Shown here piece by piece: positions 26,041-34,310 of a stretch of 64,000 nucleotides of DNA. Within the stretch, counting starts at the first letter, position 1. The number at the start of each line of letters is the position of its first letter. The notes below the pieces were generated by a model. That model saw only the letters and a list, made by a program, of their open reading frames with translations, had not been told where the DNA came from and made no database searches. Source of the stretch: Chloroflexi bacterium 54-19 (GTDB taxonomy: Bacteria > Chloroflexota > Chloroflexia > Chloroheliales > Chloroheliaceae). The position numbers were made by a program, and so were the translations under genes. The DNA is taken from contig MKTJ01000080.1 in NCBI GenBank assembly GCA_001898225.1, forward strand, positions 1-64,000, given 5' to 3'.

Positions 26041-26126
26041 ATAAAAAGAAAATGCAGACGACCCCTTTGACCACTTACCGTTGCTTCCTTCCGAACCTGG
26101 CGGGGTTCGTAGAGGGGGCCTCTGCG
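26041..26126 (-). ncRNA. ffs: Small signal recognition particle RNA (4.5S-like)
   Basis: The minus strand carries the SRP helix-8 hallmark CAGGTTCGGAAGGAAGCA (within 26084-26105), closely matching the bacterial 4.5S RNA core that binds Ffh. The ends pair: GCAGAGGCCCC at the 5' side with GGGGTCGTCTGC at the 3' side (26121-26125 with 26054-26058). A T-rich terminator follows (complement of 26041-26053). A -10 like TATTAT lies just upstream (about 26131-26137). The mature RNA is about 72-75 nt, the short eubacterial form lacking the Alu domain. Confidence 0.92.
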
Positions 26127-26257
26127 TGGAATATAATACACCTTTGGGGGGTCAGAGTCAAGGTTTTGACCTGAGGAAATAATCGGCCTTAAAACAGGTT
26201 GAATCTCGAGGCGGTTTATGATAAAATTCCGTTGCTTCTGGAAAGGGCAGCAATTGC

Positions 26258-26346
26258 GGAGAGGTCGCATAGTTGGTCTAGTGCGCCCGTCTCGAAAACG
26301 GGTAGAGCGCAAGTTCTCGTGGGTTCGAATCCCACCCTCTCCGCCA
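26258..26346 (+). tRNA. tRNA-Ser(CGA)
   Basis: Acceptor GGAGAGG (26258-26264) pairs with CCTCTCC (26336-26342). The anticodon stem CCCGT/ACGGG encloses the loop CTCGAAA (anticodon CGA, reads UCG). It has a long class II variable arm and a GGTTCGAATCC T-arm, and the CCA is encoded (26344-26346). Confidence 0.95.
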
Positions 26347-26384
26347 GTCATAAAAGCCCGCCAGAAGCCGCAATTTAATAAGGT

Positions 26385-26470
26385 GGGGAGGTCGCATAGT
26401 TGGTCTAGTGCGCTCGCTTGGAAAGCGAGTAGGGTGCAAGCCCTCGAGAGTTCGAATCTCTCCCTCTCCG
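26385..26470 (+). tRNA. tRNA-Ser(GGA)
   Basis: Acceptor GGGGAGG (26385-26391) pairs with CCTCTCC (26463-26469) with one G-U. The anticodon stem CTCGC/GCGAG encloses the loop TTGGAAA (anticodon GGA, reads UCC/UCU). The D-arm and flanks are nearly identical to the tRNA-Ser 40 bp upstream, suggesting tandem duplication. CCA is not encoded. Confidence 0.95.
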
Positions 26471-26500
26471 CTCCTTCAAAAATACCCGGTCGGGTAAAAT

Positions 26501-26574
<74 letters not shown>

Positions 26575-26590
26575 CTCCTTTCACTTTTAT

Positions 26591-26625
26591 CCCTTGAACT
26601 CAAGTGAGTTTAAGGGTAATTTTTT
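26591..26625 (+). terminator. Terminator of the tRNA cluster
   Basis: CCCTTGAACTC (26591-26601), loop AAGT, GAGTTTAAGGG (26606-26616), then TAATTTTTT. The stem is 11 bp with one G-U. Confidence 0.8.
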
Positions 26626-26753
26626 GTCCTTTTCTTTGTATAGGGGTGTTATCGTTAACCCACGACGATTTTCCCTAACTGCATAATTCTCTCAACCAAC
26701 CTTGATGAATCTATCCAAGAGTTTATAACAAAATAATAAAGCAGCTATATTAA

Positions 26754-27941
26754 CTACATAACTTCTTCAGAACTAATGTCTTTGGAAGAAATTCGTGGCC
26801 TGAAAGGAGTAATATTACTTCCACTTAAATCCTCTGTAACTTCATTTTTTCCTTTTTGTAAATATTCGTTTTTGGTAGCATATCCGTCCAAAAATCTTTT
26901 TACAAAAATTGGCGGTAAATCTAAATCTTGAGCTAATTTTTGGTAATTAATTGGATTACCATATATAGCCTCAGCCATTTGCCTTATGGCCCTTGGCTTC
27001 TCAACCGGAATAGGGTTAGGCTCGTTTTTTTTCCACCCCTCTATGTTCAATTGAGCATTTAGATAACTATTTTGTCTGTCATTAATTATGCCTAGATCGT
27101 GTGCCCTATGAATCAGAGCGGCTACTGAAACACCCCATATCGACTTTAAGATAAGTAAATCTTTTAACTTAATTGGAGTTGTAATTTGTTGTCTCATTAC
27201 CTCTGCAGGCATTAAGAACTCGGCGGCAAATTTATGAGCTTCATCTTCAATCTTTGTTGAACCAATTGGGACACTTTGATGTAGGACAAGATGTCCAATT
27301 TCGTGAGCAAGAGTAAATCTTAATCGGTCTCCTGGAACTTCACTAGCTAAGGCAATAAAAGCCCTTTTTGTACTTGAGGTATTTTTATTTTCATCAATGC
27401 TTGCCCATTGAGAAAAAGCATCGCATTTACTAGAACCAGTAGGTAAGGCAAGAATTACAACACCACTTTGTTCAATAAGGCGGACAAGACTTCTAATTGG
27501 TTGATCTAATGACAAACCAAGTGCGCTCCTTGTTTGTTCAGCAGCTTCTCTAACCGAAACTTCTCCTTCTAGATATTCTCCAGTTAACTGGGGTAATTTA
27601 TATGCTGGTTTTACACGTACTTTTTTCGCAAGCAATAAAACACTTTCATACTCAAGGCGCCCAAACTCATATGCGTGATCCTTATCAGCCGCAGCTTGTG
27701 TTGCGTGTGCTCTAAAAAGTAAAGATCCACTTGGAAAATTTGGTGGTCCTAACCTATGAAAGAAAGAAACAGGGAAATTAAGAACTTTGGCTATTGCGTG
27801 AAGGGTTTCCTCCGATGGCTCATATCTTCCACCTTCAATATGAGCAATCATAGACTGTTGCAAACCTACTGATTCAGCAAGTTGTGCTTGAGTAAGACGT
27901 CCTAAAACCCTGGCCTGTTTTATCCGACTGGGGTTAATCAT
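26754..27941 (-). CDS. XRE regulator fused to ImmA/IrrE metallopeptidase
   Basis: The 395-residue protein has an N-terminal Cro/CI helix-turn-helix (about 6-60; LTQAQLAESVGLQQSMIAHIEGGRYEP is the HTH). The peptidase motif HEIGH lies at residues 213-217, with a downstream Glu in EDEAHKFAAEFLMP (about 232-245) as third zinc ligand. ImmA/IrrE proteins cleave or inactivate repressors to derepress mobile elements, toxin-antitoxin or stress genes. The C-terminal 130 residues contain another helix bundle. The gene is clearly more AT-rich than its surroundings. The gene at 27944 ends two bases upstream of it, so they share a transcript. Confidence 0.9.
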   Translation of the reverse strand: MINPSRIKQARVLGRLTQAQLAESVGLQQSMIAHIEGGRYEPSEETLHAIAKVLNFPVSFFHRLGPPNFPSGSLLFRAHATQAAADKDHAYEFGRLEYESVLLLAKKVRVKPAYKLPQLTGEYLEGEVSVREAAEQTRSALGLSLDQPIRSLVRLIEQSGVVILALPTGSSKCDAFSQWASIDENKNTSSTKRAFIALASEVPGDRLRFTLAHEIGHLVLHQSVPIGSTKIEDEAHKFAAEFLMPAEVMRQQITTPIKLKDLLILKSIWGVSVAALIHRAHDLGIINDRQNSYLNAQLNIEGWKKNEPNPIPVEKPRAIRQMAEAIYGNPINYQKLAQDLDLPPIFVKRFLDGYATKNEYLQKGKNEVTEDLSGSNITPFRPRISSKDISSEEVM

Positions 27942-27943
27942 AT

Positions 27944-28486
27944 TTATCCAATATTATTACTTTCTTCTGAAGTATTTTCTTCTTCAGTATCATCGTAATC
28001 GAACTCTCCATTTTCACCAACATACTCTAAGTCTAAATCGCCCAATTCTTCAAGGGTAAATTCTTTTGTGAATTGAGTTTGAATAGTCAATGAAAACTCT
28101 CCGGTGTTATGCTGAGTATTGCTAAAACCTCCTACAAATGGTTGAGATGATTTTGCAGCCTTATTTGCAGCAGTAGCCATAATGTCATAACGCCACTTAT
28201 AAACGGAAACAGATAATGGATATACAACCCATAATCTTGTTAAATCTCCATCTTTGGTACAGTCCCAAAGTAATAGAACGTTGTTTATAATATCGAATTC
28301 CCCACCTAAAGTTTTCTGCCCAAGACTTAATTGGTGGTAGAATTTTATAAGTTGTTTTGTCCTAGGAACAGGTTGAACACCCAGTTGAGCTTTGCGGGCA
28401 CGAATAAGCCATTCAGTCAAATTGATCTGAATACCATTATTATTCAAACCCTTTACCTTCCAAGTTACACCATTGCGTAAATTCAT
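27944..28486 (-). CDS. Unknown island protein, probably 5'-truncated by a frameshift
   Basis: The 180-residue open frame from ATG 28486 has a mixed alpha/beta body and a very acidic tail (about 150-178; Glu/Asp-rich). No domain is recognised. The same frame is open for 60 more codons upstream (to 28666) and reads like protein, so the true N-terminus is probably in the preceding segment. Co-transcription with the XRE-ImmA/IrrE gene suggests it is the partner or target of that peptidase; this is inference. Acidic tails are common in DNA-mimic or immunity proteins, but nothing more specific can be said. Confidence 0.55.
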   Translation of the reverse strand: MNLRNGVTWKVKGLNNNGIQINLTEWLIRARKAQLGVQPVPRTKQLIKFYHQLSLGQKTLGGEFDIINNVLLLWDCTKDGDLTRLWVVYPLSVSVYKWRYDIMATAANKAAKSSQPFVGGFSNTQHNTGEFSLTIQTQFTKEFTLEELGDLDLEYVGENGEFDYDDTEEENTSEESNNIG

Positions 28487-28680
28487 TACTTCAAGGTGTT
28501 TTAAGACAAAACTTCTGGTTAAACTAGCATGTAGACCTAATTCAAAATCTACGCCAGTGTTTTTGATTGTTTTCTTAGCTTCTTGGGTTGCAATTTCGAA
28601 AGTATCTAATAAAATAGGAAAAGGGGTCGCAATACCGTTAATGCCTGCATCATTGTCGGTACATCCTTAGCTTTAACCAA
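28487..28680 (-). pseudogene. Probable N-terminal part of the island gene in shifted frames
   Basis: Reading on the minus strand, AAGGAGG (28686-28692) sits five bases before TTG 28680, which opens MVKAKDVPTMMQAL and runs into a stop after 24 codons. The frame that continues into the 28486 gene is open from 28666 and reads GINGIATPFPILLDTFEIA and onwards, but has no start codon. A one-base shift around 28628-28645 would join the two, giving about 245 residues. It could be a real mutation, a programmed frameshift or a sequencing error. Confidence 0.5.
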
Positions 28681-28692
28681 CTTAACCTCCTT

Positions 28693-29371
28693 AAACTTCT
28701 CAAGTAACACTGTGCGAAACTTACTAATAATATTAGCAATAAAATACAATTATTTCAAGGGGTTAAGGCGGGTGTTTTATCCTAATTCTATAAATTGTCA
28801 ATTTAAAACTGTGGATTTCTTTGGTTATAAAATCTTTTTGGAACCAAAGATACAGAATTAATACTAATTAAAGAAATTTCTTAGGCAAAATTTAGATGAA
28901 TAAGGGCAATACCATCATAACCGGGCTTTGCATAATAATTTCGAATTAGTTTATAAAAATTAAAAATCCCGGCGCATACTGCACTACGAGTGCCGCACCG
29001 GGATTTTAAGTCTGGAAAATAGAAAAAAATTTAGATAATTCCGCCCTGGCTTGTGTTAACCACTCACCAGGGCAACCCGTAACCTCAATTTGGTATATCC
29101 ATATAATAACTGTCACAATTTACGATAGTGTTACCGGATTGTGACGGCCCGACTACGTTTAGCTTAAAACCTCTGCCAACTTGTTTACCTGCCGGGATAA
29201 TGTGATTCCTAAATAATTAAGGGGATGGTACACTATGAAGCCAGGGGCGGGACTATCATCTTATTGGCTTTGGGCCAATCATGTGGTAAATTAGTTTTTA
29301 ACGAAGACACTACCACTTTTTATCTGGCTATTCAGGGGTACCCACCAGGCGGGGGTTAATATCGCGGCAAA
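28693..29371. other. Long gene-free region, AT-rich then hairpin-bearing
   Basis: No convincing gene is seen in these roughly 680 bases. 28700-28960 is very AT-rich and is the tail of the island. 28969-29008 holds a long hairpin (AAAATCCCGG ... CCGGGATTTT with an inner GCAC/GTGC stem). 29044-29072 holds CCCTGG/CCAGGG. A 19-codon frame starts at ATG 29235 after GGGGATGG, but nothing supports it as coding. Confidence 0.5.
28968..29010 (-). terminator. Large hairpin, possible terminator
   Basis: AAAATCCCGG pairs with CCGGGATTTT around an inner GCAC-TACGA-GTGC hairpin. On the minus strand it is followed by TTTTTAATTTTT, the better direction for termination, yet no minus-strand gene lies upstream of it. 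A small RNA from 29010-29200 is possible. Confidence 0.45.
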
Positions 29372-32300
29372 TTGAATAATTCTTCCGAAAATCAGGATAT
29401 ACCTTCCAGGGAAACGAATCCCGCAGTTTCGAATACTTCAGGGGCTTTTTTTGACCCTGCCTGGAATGACCTGCCTGTACCCGCCTGGCTGGGCAACAGC
29501 CTTGCCCAGGAGCAACCCGCACCTGTCCAGGAAACCGAGAAGGACGGCTACACTTTTAAGCCTAACGGCGAAATCCGGGAACGCGGCACCTCCAACCTGC
29601 GGCCCCCTTCCACCGAAAGCCTGGCGCGTTTGCAGCGGGAACGGGGCGAAACCTTCCTCCGGGAACAACGCTATCTCGAAGCGATTGCCAGTTTTAGCCA
29701 GCTTATCGAACTCGAACCCACCTCCACCTATGGCTATACCAACCGGGTTTACGCCTATTTCGCCATCCAGGAATACGCTAAAGCTATTACCGACCTCGAT
29801 GAAATTCTAAAATTACAGCCCGACTCGGCCTGGGCTTTTGCCGAACGCGGCGAAGCTTATCGCCTGTTAGGGGACTATCCAAAAGCTATCTCGGACCTGG
29901 ACCAGGCCATCGAACTCGATTACGACCTGGGGCAGGCTTACTTTAGCCGGGGCAGCATTTACCTGGCCCACAAAGATTACTGGAAAGCCACCGCCAACCT
30001 CGACCGGGTAATTGAACTTTTGCCCGATTACCCGACCGCCTTCTACACCAGGGGGGAAGCCTACCGGCTGCGCGGGGAATACCGGCTGGCCCTCGAAGAC
30101 TTTGACCACTACCTGGACGCGGAAGCGACCCCCTGGGGCTTCTCCGCGCGAGGCCAGACCCATTACAACCTCAAGGAATACCAGAAGGCTATCGCGGATT
30201 TTGACGAATCGCTGGCTTTAACGCCGGAACAGGTTGAGGTGATTATCCAGCGAGGCAAAGCCTACCTGAAGCTGGGTGATTATGCCCAGGCCGCCGCCAA
30301 CTTCGAGGAAGCGATAAGAGTCAAGCCCGACGACGCCTGGGCCTACAGCCAGCTTGGCGAGGTCAAACGGCTGGGGAAGAACTTTGACGAAGCTATCGCC
30401 GTTCTTAACCAGGCTATCGCCCTGGACCCCAACCTGGGGTGGGCGTATGCCAGCCGGGCCGAGGCGCACCGTAACCTGCGCAACCACCCGCAAGCTATCG
30501 CGGACTATTCCAAAGTAATCGAGCTTGACCCCAACTCGACCTGGGGCTATATCCAGCGAGGCGATGTCTACCGGGCGATGGGCGAATTTCAACTGGCCTT
30601 GAACGATTACGACCACGTGATTGAGCAGCACCCCGATAACGCCTGGACTTACGTCCTGCGGAACGCGACCTTGCGCCAGCTCGAAGGCTACAAGCTGACC
30701 ATCGAGGATTATAACCGGGCGATTGAACTCGACCCCGAATCGGCCTGGGCCTACGCCCGCCGGGCCAAAGCTCACAGCCAGTTGGAGATGTACGAGCAGG
30801 CCCTCCAGGACTACGAGCGCGCCATCCAGCTTGACCCACGCCGCCTGGCTTCTTTCCTCGAAAGGGCCGACCTTTTGCGCAGCCGGGGCGATTTCCAGCG
30901 CGCCGTGGTCGATTACACCAGGGTTATCGAGGAAGGGACCAGCCTGGGACACGCCTACGCCGGGCGGGGCGAGGCTTATTTTCAGTTGCACCGTCACGAG
31001 CAGGCCCTGGAAGATTTTACCCGTTCGCTGGAAGATACCCCCAACAACGGCTGGACCCTCGGACGGCGCGGCGAGATTAACCGCCTCCTGGAAAGGCCCG
31101 ACCAGGCCCTGATTGACTTCAGCGAGGCTCTCCGGCTCGGTTCGGAAGACCCCTGGCTGTACGAGCGGCGGGGCCGGGTCTACCAATCGTTGCAGGACTA
31201 TGCCCAGGCAATTGAAGACTACAACCGGGCCCTGGAACTCGACCCCAGGTTCTACTCGATTTATGCCAACCGCGCCGAAGCCTACCGTAAAATGGAAAAA
31301 TACGAGGAGGCCATCCGGGACTACGAGCAGGTCTTGCAGCAAAACCCGGCGGCGGCCTGGGCTTACCGCAACCGGGGGAAAGCCTGGTTCCAGCTTCAGA
31401 GGTACGACGAGGCCCTCTCCGACTTTAACCTGGTTATAAATCTCGAGCCGGAAGCCGCGCCGGTCTACCTGGAACGGGCCGAAATTTTGACCCAGTTGGG
31501 CAACCACCAGGCCGCCCTGGAAGACTACACCGAGGCCCTTAAACGCAACCCCGACCAGTGGAGAGTCTACCTGAACCGGGCTAATCTTTACCGGCTCCTG
31601 GGTAACAGGGTGGCCGCCATCCTGGATTATACCAGGGTCATCGAACTGGAACCTCAAAACCTGGAAAGCTACCGGGCCAGGGGCGAGCTTTATCTTGAAA
31701 CGCGCAAATACGCCCTGGCCCTGGAAGATTTCGACCGGGTTATCGAACTGGAACCCTACGAAGCCGCCGGGTACAACCTGCGCGGGGAAGCCTGCCGCCA
31801 GCTTAAACAGTATTACGAAGCCCTCGAAGACTTCAACCGCTCGATTGACCTCGACCCGGTCGAGGCCAGCGCTTACGCCCGGCGCGGAACGGTCTACCAG
31901 CAGCTTAACGAACTGGATAAAGCCTTTGACGACTTCGAGCAGGCCCTGGAACTCGACCCGAACAACGCTTTTGCCCTCGGCGGACGGGCCAGGATACATG
32001 CCAAGCGGAAGAATTACGCACGCGCCATCACCGATTACAGCCGGACTTTACGGCTGGAACCATCGAGCCAGTGGGTCTACGAACAGCGCGGGTATGCCTA
32101 TCTCTGGGCGAACCAGCCGGAAATGGCCCTGGCCGACCTCCAGCACTACCATCAGATTGAACCGGGCAATATCCAGAGCAGCCTGCTTTATTGCTGGCTA
32201 AAACTTGAACTGGAGTCCGAGGGGAGCCGCGCCGAGGTTTTACAGGAATTAAACGCAATCACCAAAAAGCAGCCCGCTTCTTACCAGGGCCAGATTGCCG

Positions 32301-32866
32301 CCGGTATTCTCGACGGGCTCAGTGACAAATTACAAGAAAGTCTTGAGCGGCTGGATAAAGCCGCCGAACTTAAACCACAAGAGCCGTGGGCCTATTTCTG
32401 GTGGGGCCTTTTCGCGGCCAGGCTGGACCTGGAACAACCGGCCCTGGAAGCCCTGACGGTTTCCCTCCAACTGGGGCTACCGACCGGTCTGATGGAAACG
32501 CTCAAAACCCTGGCCGGAAATACTCGCTTTTTCGCCAAACATGGCCGGGGCTTGCTGACGTCCGGCGAACCGGACCTGCCCCAACCCCAGGAGACCGGCG
32601 AAACCGAAGAAACCCAGTTACAAACCTTCCAGGATTTTCTACAGGGAATTAACAAGACTTTCCACCAGAAAGGCCAGACCGAAAACCTGGCAAGTATTCC
32701 CCTTCCCCAGGAACCGGAAAAATCGCTCACTCCACCAAATGGAAACCTCCCCGCCAGGGAAACAGGCCGGACCGACATTTTGGGCCAGGGTTTGCAAAAT
32801 TACCCCGAAAGGCTTAAAAAGGTTACCCGCCACCTCATGCTTTCGGATACCGCGGACCAGGGATAA
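29372..32866 (+). CDS. Giant tetratricopeptide repeat protein
   Basis: After about 80 Pro/Glu-rich residues, this 1164-residue protein consists of roughly 27 consecutive 34-residue TPR units (about 85-1020), each with AxAYxxRGxAYxxLxxYxxAIxDYxxxIELDP-type spacing. A C-terminal low-complexity tail follows. No signal peptide or membrane helix is seen, so it is probably a cytoplasmic scaffold. The start is TTG 29372, the first start codon in frame; GGGGG is 17-20 bases upstream and too far to be a good ribosome-binding site. It stands alone. Confidence 0.85.
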   Translation: MNNSSENQDIPSRETNPAVSNTSGAFFDPAWNDLPVPAWLGNSLAQEQPAPVQETEKDGYTFKPNGEIRERGTSNLRPPSTESLARLQRERGETFLREQRYLEAIASFSQLIELEPTSTYGYTNRVYAYFAIQEYAKAITDLDEILKLQPDSAWAFAERGEAYRLLGDYPKAISDLDQAIELDYDLGQAYFSRGSIYLAHKDYWKATANLDRVIELLPDYPTAFYTRGEAYRLRGEYRLALEDFDHYLDAEATPWGFSARGQTHYNLKEYQKAIADFDESLALTPEQVEVIIQRGKAYLKLGDYAQAAANFEEAIRVKPDDAWAYSQLGEVKRLGKNFDEAIAVLNQAIALDPNLGWAYASRAEAHRNLRNHPQAIADYSKVIELDPNSTWGYIQRGDVYRAMGEFQLALNDYDHVIEQHPDNAWTYVLRNATLRQLEGYKLTIEDYNRAIELDPESAWAYARRAKAHSQLEMYEQALQDYERAIQLDPRRLASFLERADLLRSRGDFQRAVVDYTRVIEEGTSLGHAYAGRGEAYFQLHRHEQALEDFTRSLEDTPNNGWTLGRRGEINRLLERPDQALIDFSEALRLGSEDPWLYERRGRVYQSLQDYAQAIEDYNRALELDPRFYSIYANRAEAYRKMEKYEEAIRDYEQVLQQNPAAAWAYRNRGKAWFQLQRYDEALSDFNLVINLEPEAAPVYLERAEILTQLGNHQAALEDYTEALKRNPDQWRVYLNRANLYRLLGNRVAAILDYTRVIELEPQNLESYRARGELYLETRKYALALEDFDRVIELEPYEAAGYNLRGEACRQLKQYYEALEDFNRSIDLDPVEASAYARRGTVYQQLNELDKAFDDFEQALELDPNNAFALGGRARIHAKRKNYARAITDYSRTLRLEPSSQWVYEQRGYAYLWANQPEMALADLQHYHQIEPGNIQSSLLYCWLKLELESEGSRAEVLQELNAITKKQPASYQGQIAAGILDGLSDKLQESLERLDKAAELKPQEPWAYFWWGLFAARLDLEQPALEALTVSLQLGLPTGLMETLKTLAGNTRFFAKHGRGLLTSGEPDLPQPQETGETEETQLQTFQDFLQGINKTFHQKGQTENLASIPLPQEPEKSLTPPNGNLPARETGRTDILGQGLQNYPERLKKVTRHLMLSDTADQG

Positions 32867-33120
32867 AAACCCAAACCGGCTAATCTCTCTATAATTAACA
32901 AAAATTTAACCGGAATAGGCTAACCACATTTTTATTAATAGCGTAGAATGGGCAGGCAGGAAGTTAAGGTCCTGCCAGCTATATTTAACTCGACTTCACG
33001 CACATCGTACCAACCCTCTGGCAAATTCCTGATAAGCCAAACCAGCCACGCCACACCACTTTTCAAACTGCCGGATAACCGCTAACCAGACACATATCTA
33101 AAATCTAAAAAGGTGGGTAA

Positions 33121-34272
33121 GTGACCATAACAAAAGATGCGGGGAAACTCCTGGTCTTAAACGCCGGGTCAAGTAGCCTTAAAATGGGCCTTTTCGAACT
33201 CCCCTCGCTTTCCCAGACCCTCGAAGAAGGCATCACCTGGGGGACCGGCGGGGACGAGTCCGGTATCAGCGACCACCAGGGCGCCCTGCAACATTTGCTG
33301 GCTAAAATCGTGATAAAAGATGTAGCGGCGGTGGGTCACCGGGTCGTCCACGGTGGCAACCGCTTCAACGGCCCGGCCCTTATTGACGAAACGGTCAAAG
33401 CAGAAATCCGGGACGTAGCCCGCCTGGCCCCTCTCCACAACGGGGCGGCCCTGAAAGTTATCGAGGCCACCGAAAAACTCTTGCCGGGCGTGACCCAGGT
33501 GGCTGCTTTCGATACAGCTTTTCATAGCACCCTGGCCCCGGCGGCCTATCTTTACCCGGTGCCGCGCCACTGGTACGAAGAATGGGGCGTCCGGCGCTAC
33601 GGTTTTCACGGGCTGAGCTACACCTATTGCAGCGAGCAGGCTGCCGCTATGCTGGGAAAACCGCTGGATGAGCTGAAACTGGTCACCTGCCACCTGGGAA
33701 GCGGGTGTTCCCTGGCGGCGATTGACAGAGGCCGTTCGGTCGCAACCACCATGGGCCTGACCCCCCTGGAAGGGCTGATGATGGGCACCCGCTCCGGCTC
33801 GATTGACCCCGGCGCGGTCCTCTATCTGCTAAACCAGGGCTTGCTGAGCGTCAGCGAATTGGACCGCGCCCTTAACTACGAGTCGGGTTTGAAAGCTATC
33901 GGCGGCAGCAACGATTTTCGCCAGATTGTAGCCGGGCGAGCCAGTGGCGACGAATTGGCCGCGCTGGCTTTTGAAATGTTTACCAACCGGGTCAGCCAGG
34001 GTATCGCCGCCATGGCTGTAGCCCTGGGCCGGGTGGACGGCCTGATTTTCGCGGGCGGTATTGGCGAACATTCCCCGGAATTGCGCGCCGAAGTAGCTCG
34101 CCAGCTTGCCATCCTGGGTATCGTGGTGGATGCTACTAAAAATTTGAATTTACAACAGGAAGGCCCCATACACTCCGAAACATCCAAAACGCCGGTCCTC
34201 ATTATTCATACCAGGGAAGACGTGGTAGTGGCCCGGCAAACCCTCGCTTTGCTAAATAACCGGGCTGCGTGA
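33121..34272 (+). CDS. ackA: Acetate kinase
   Basis: The 383-residue protein has the ASKHA signatures of acetate kinase: LVLNAGSSSLK near the N-terminus, VGHRVVHGG, FDTAFHSTL, RRYGFHGLSY, CHLGSGCSLAA and FAGGIGEHSPELR. It converts acetyl phosphate plus ADP to acetate and ATP (reversible). It is slightly shorter than the usual 395-400. GTG 33121 follows AGGTGGG. The phosphoketolase gene follows 38 bp downstream, so acetyl phosphate from phosphoketolase feeds straight into ATP formation. Confidence 0.95.
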   Translation: MTITKDAGKLLVLNAGSSSLKMGLFELPSLSQTLEEGITWGTGGDESGISDHQGALQHLLAKIVIKDVAAVGHRVVHGGNRFNGPALIDETVKAEIRDVARLAPLHNGAALKVIEATEKLLPGVTQVAAFDTAFHSTLAPAAYLYPVPRHWYEEWGVRRYGFHGLSYTYCSEQAAAMLGKPLDELKLVTCHLGSGCSLAAIDRGRSVATTMGLTPLEGLMMGTRSGSIDPGAVLYLLNQGLLSVSELDRALNYESGLKAIGGSNDFRQIVAGRASGDELAALAFEMFTNRVSQGIAAMAVALGRVDGLIFAGGIGEHSPELRAEVARQLAILGIVVDATKNLNLQQEGPIHSETSKTPVLIIHTREDVVVARQTLALLNNRAA

Positions 34273-34310
34273 ACCTCGTATTTTAATTAAGACTAAAGGA
34301 GAAAAGGACA

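Noticed and set aside
28473..28670. 65-residue plus-strand frame in the island
   Set aside because: It is antisense to the upstream part of the frameshifted minus-strand gene and has no start signals.
29235..29294. 19-codon leader peptide before the TPR gene
   Set aside because: It has an SD-like GGGGATGG but no attenuator structure or codon pattern to support translation.
30218..31999. 593-residue open frame on the minus strand inside the TPR gene
   Set aside because: It is the antisense shadow of repetitive TPR codons: low-complexity Val/Gln/Gly-rich product, no ribosome-binding site and full overlap with a convincing gene.
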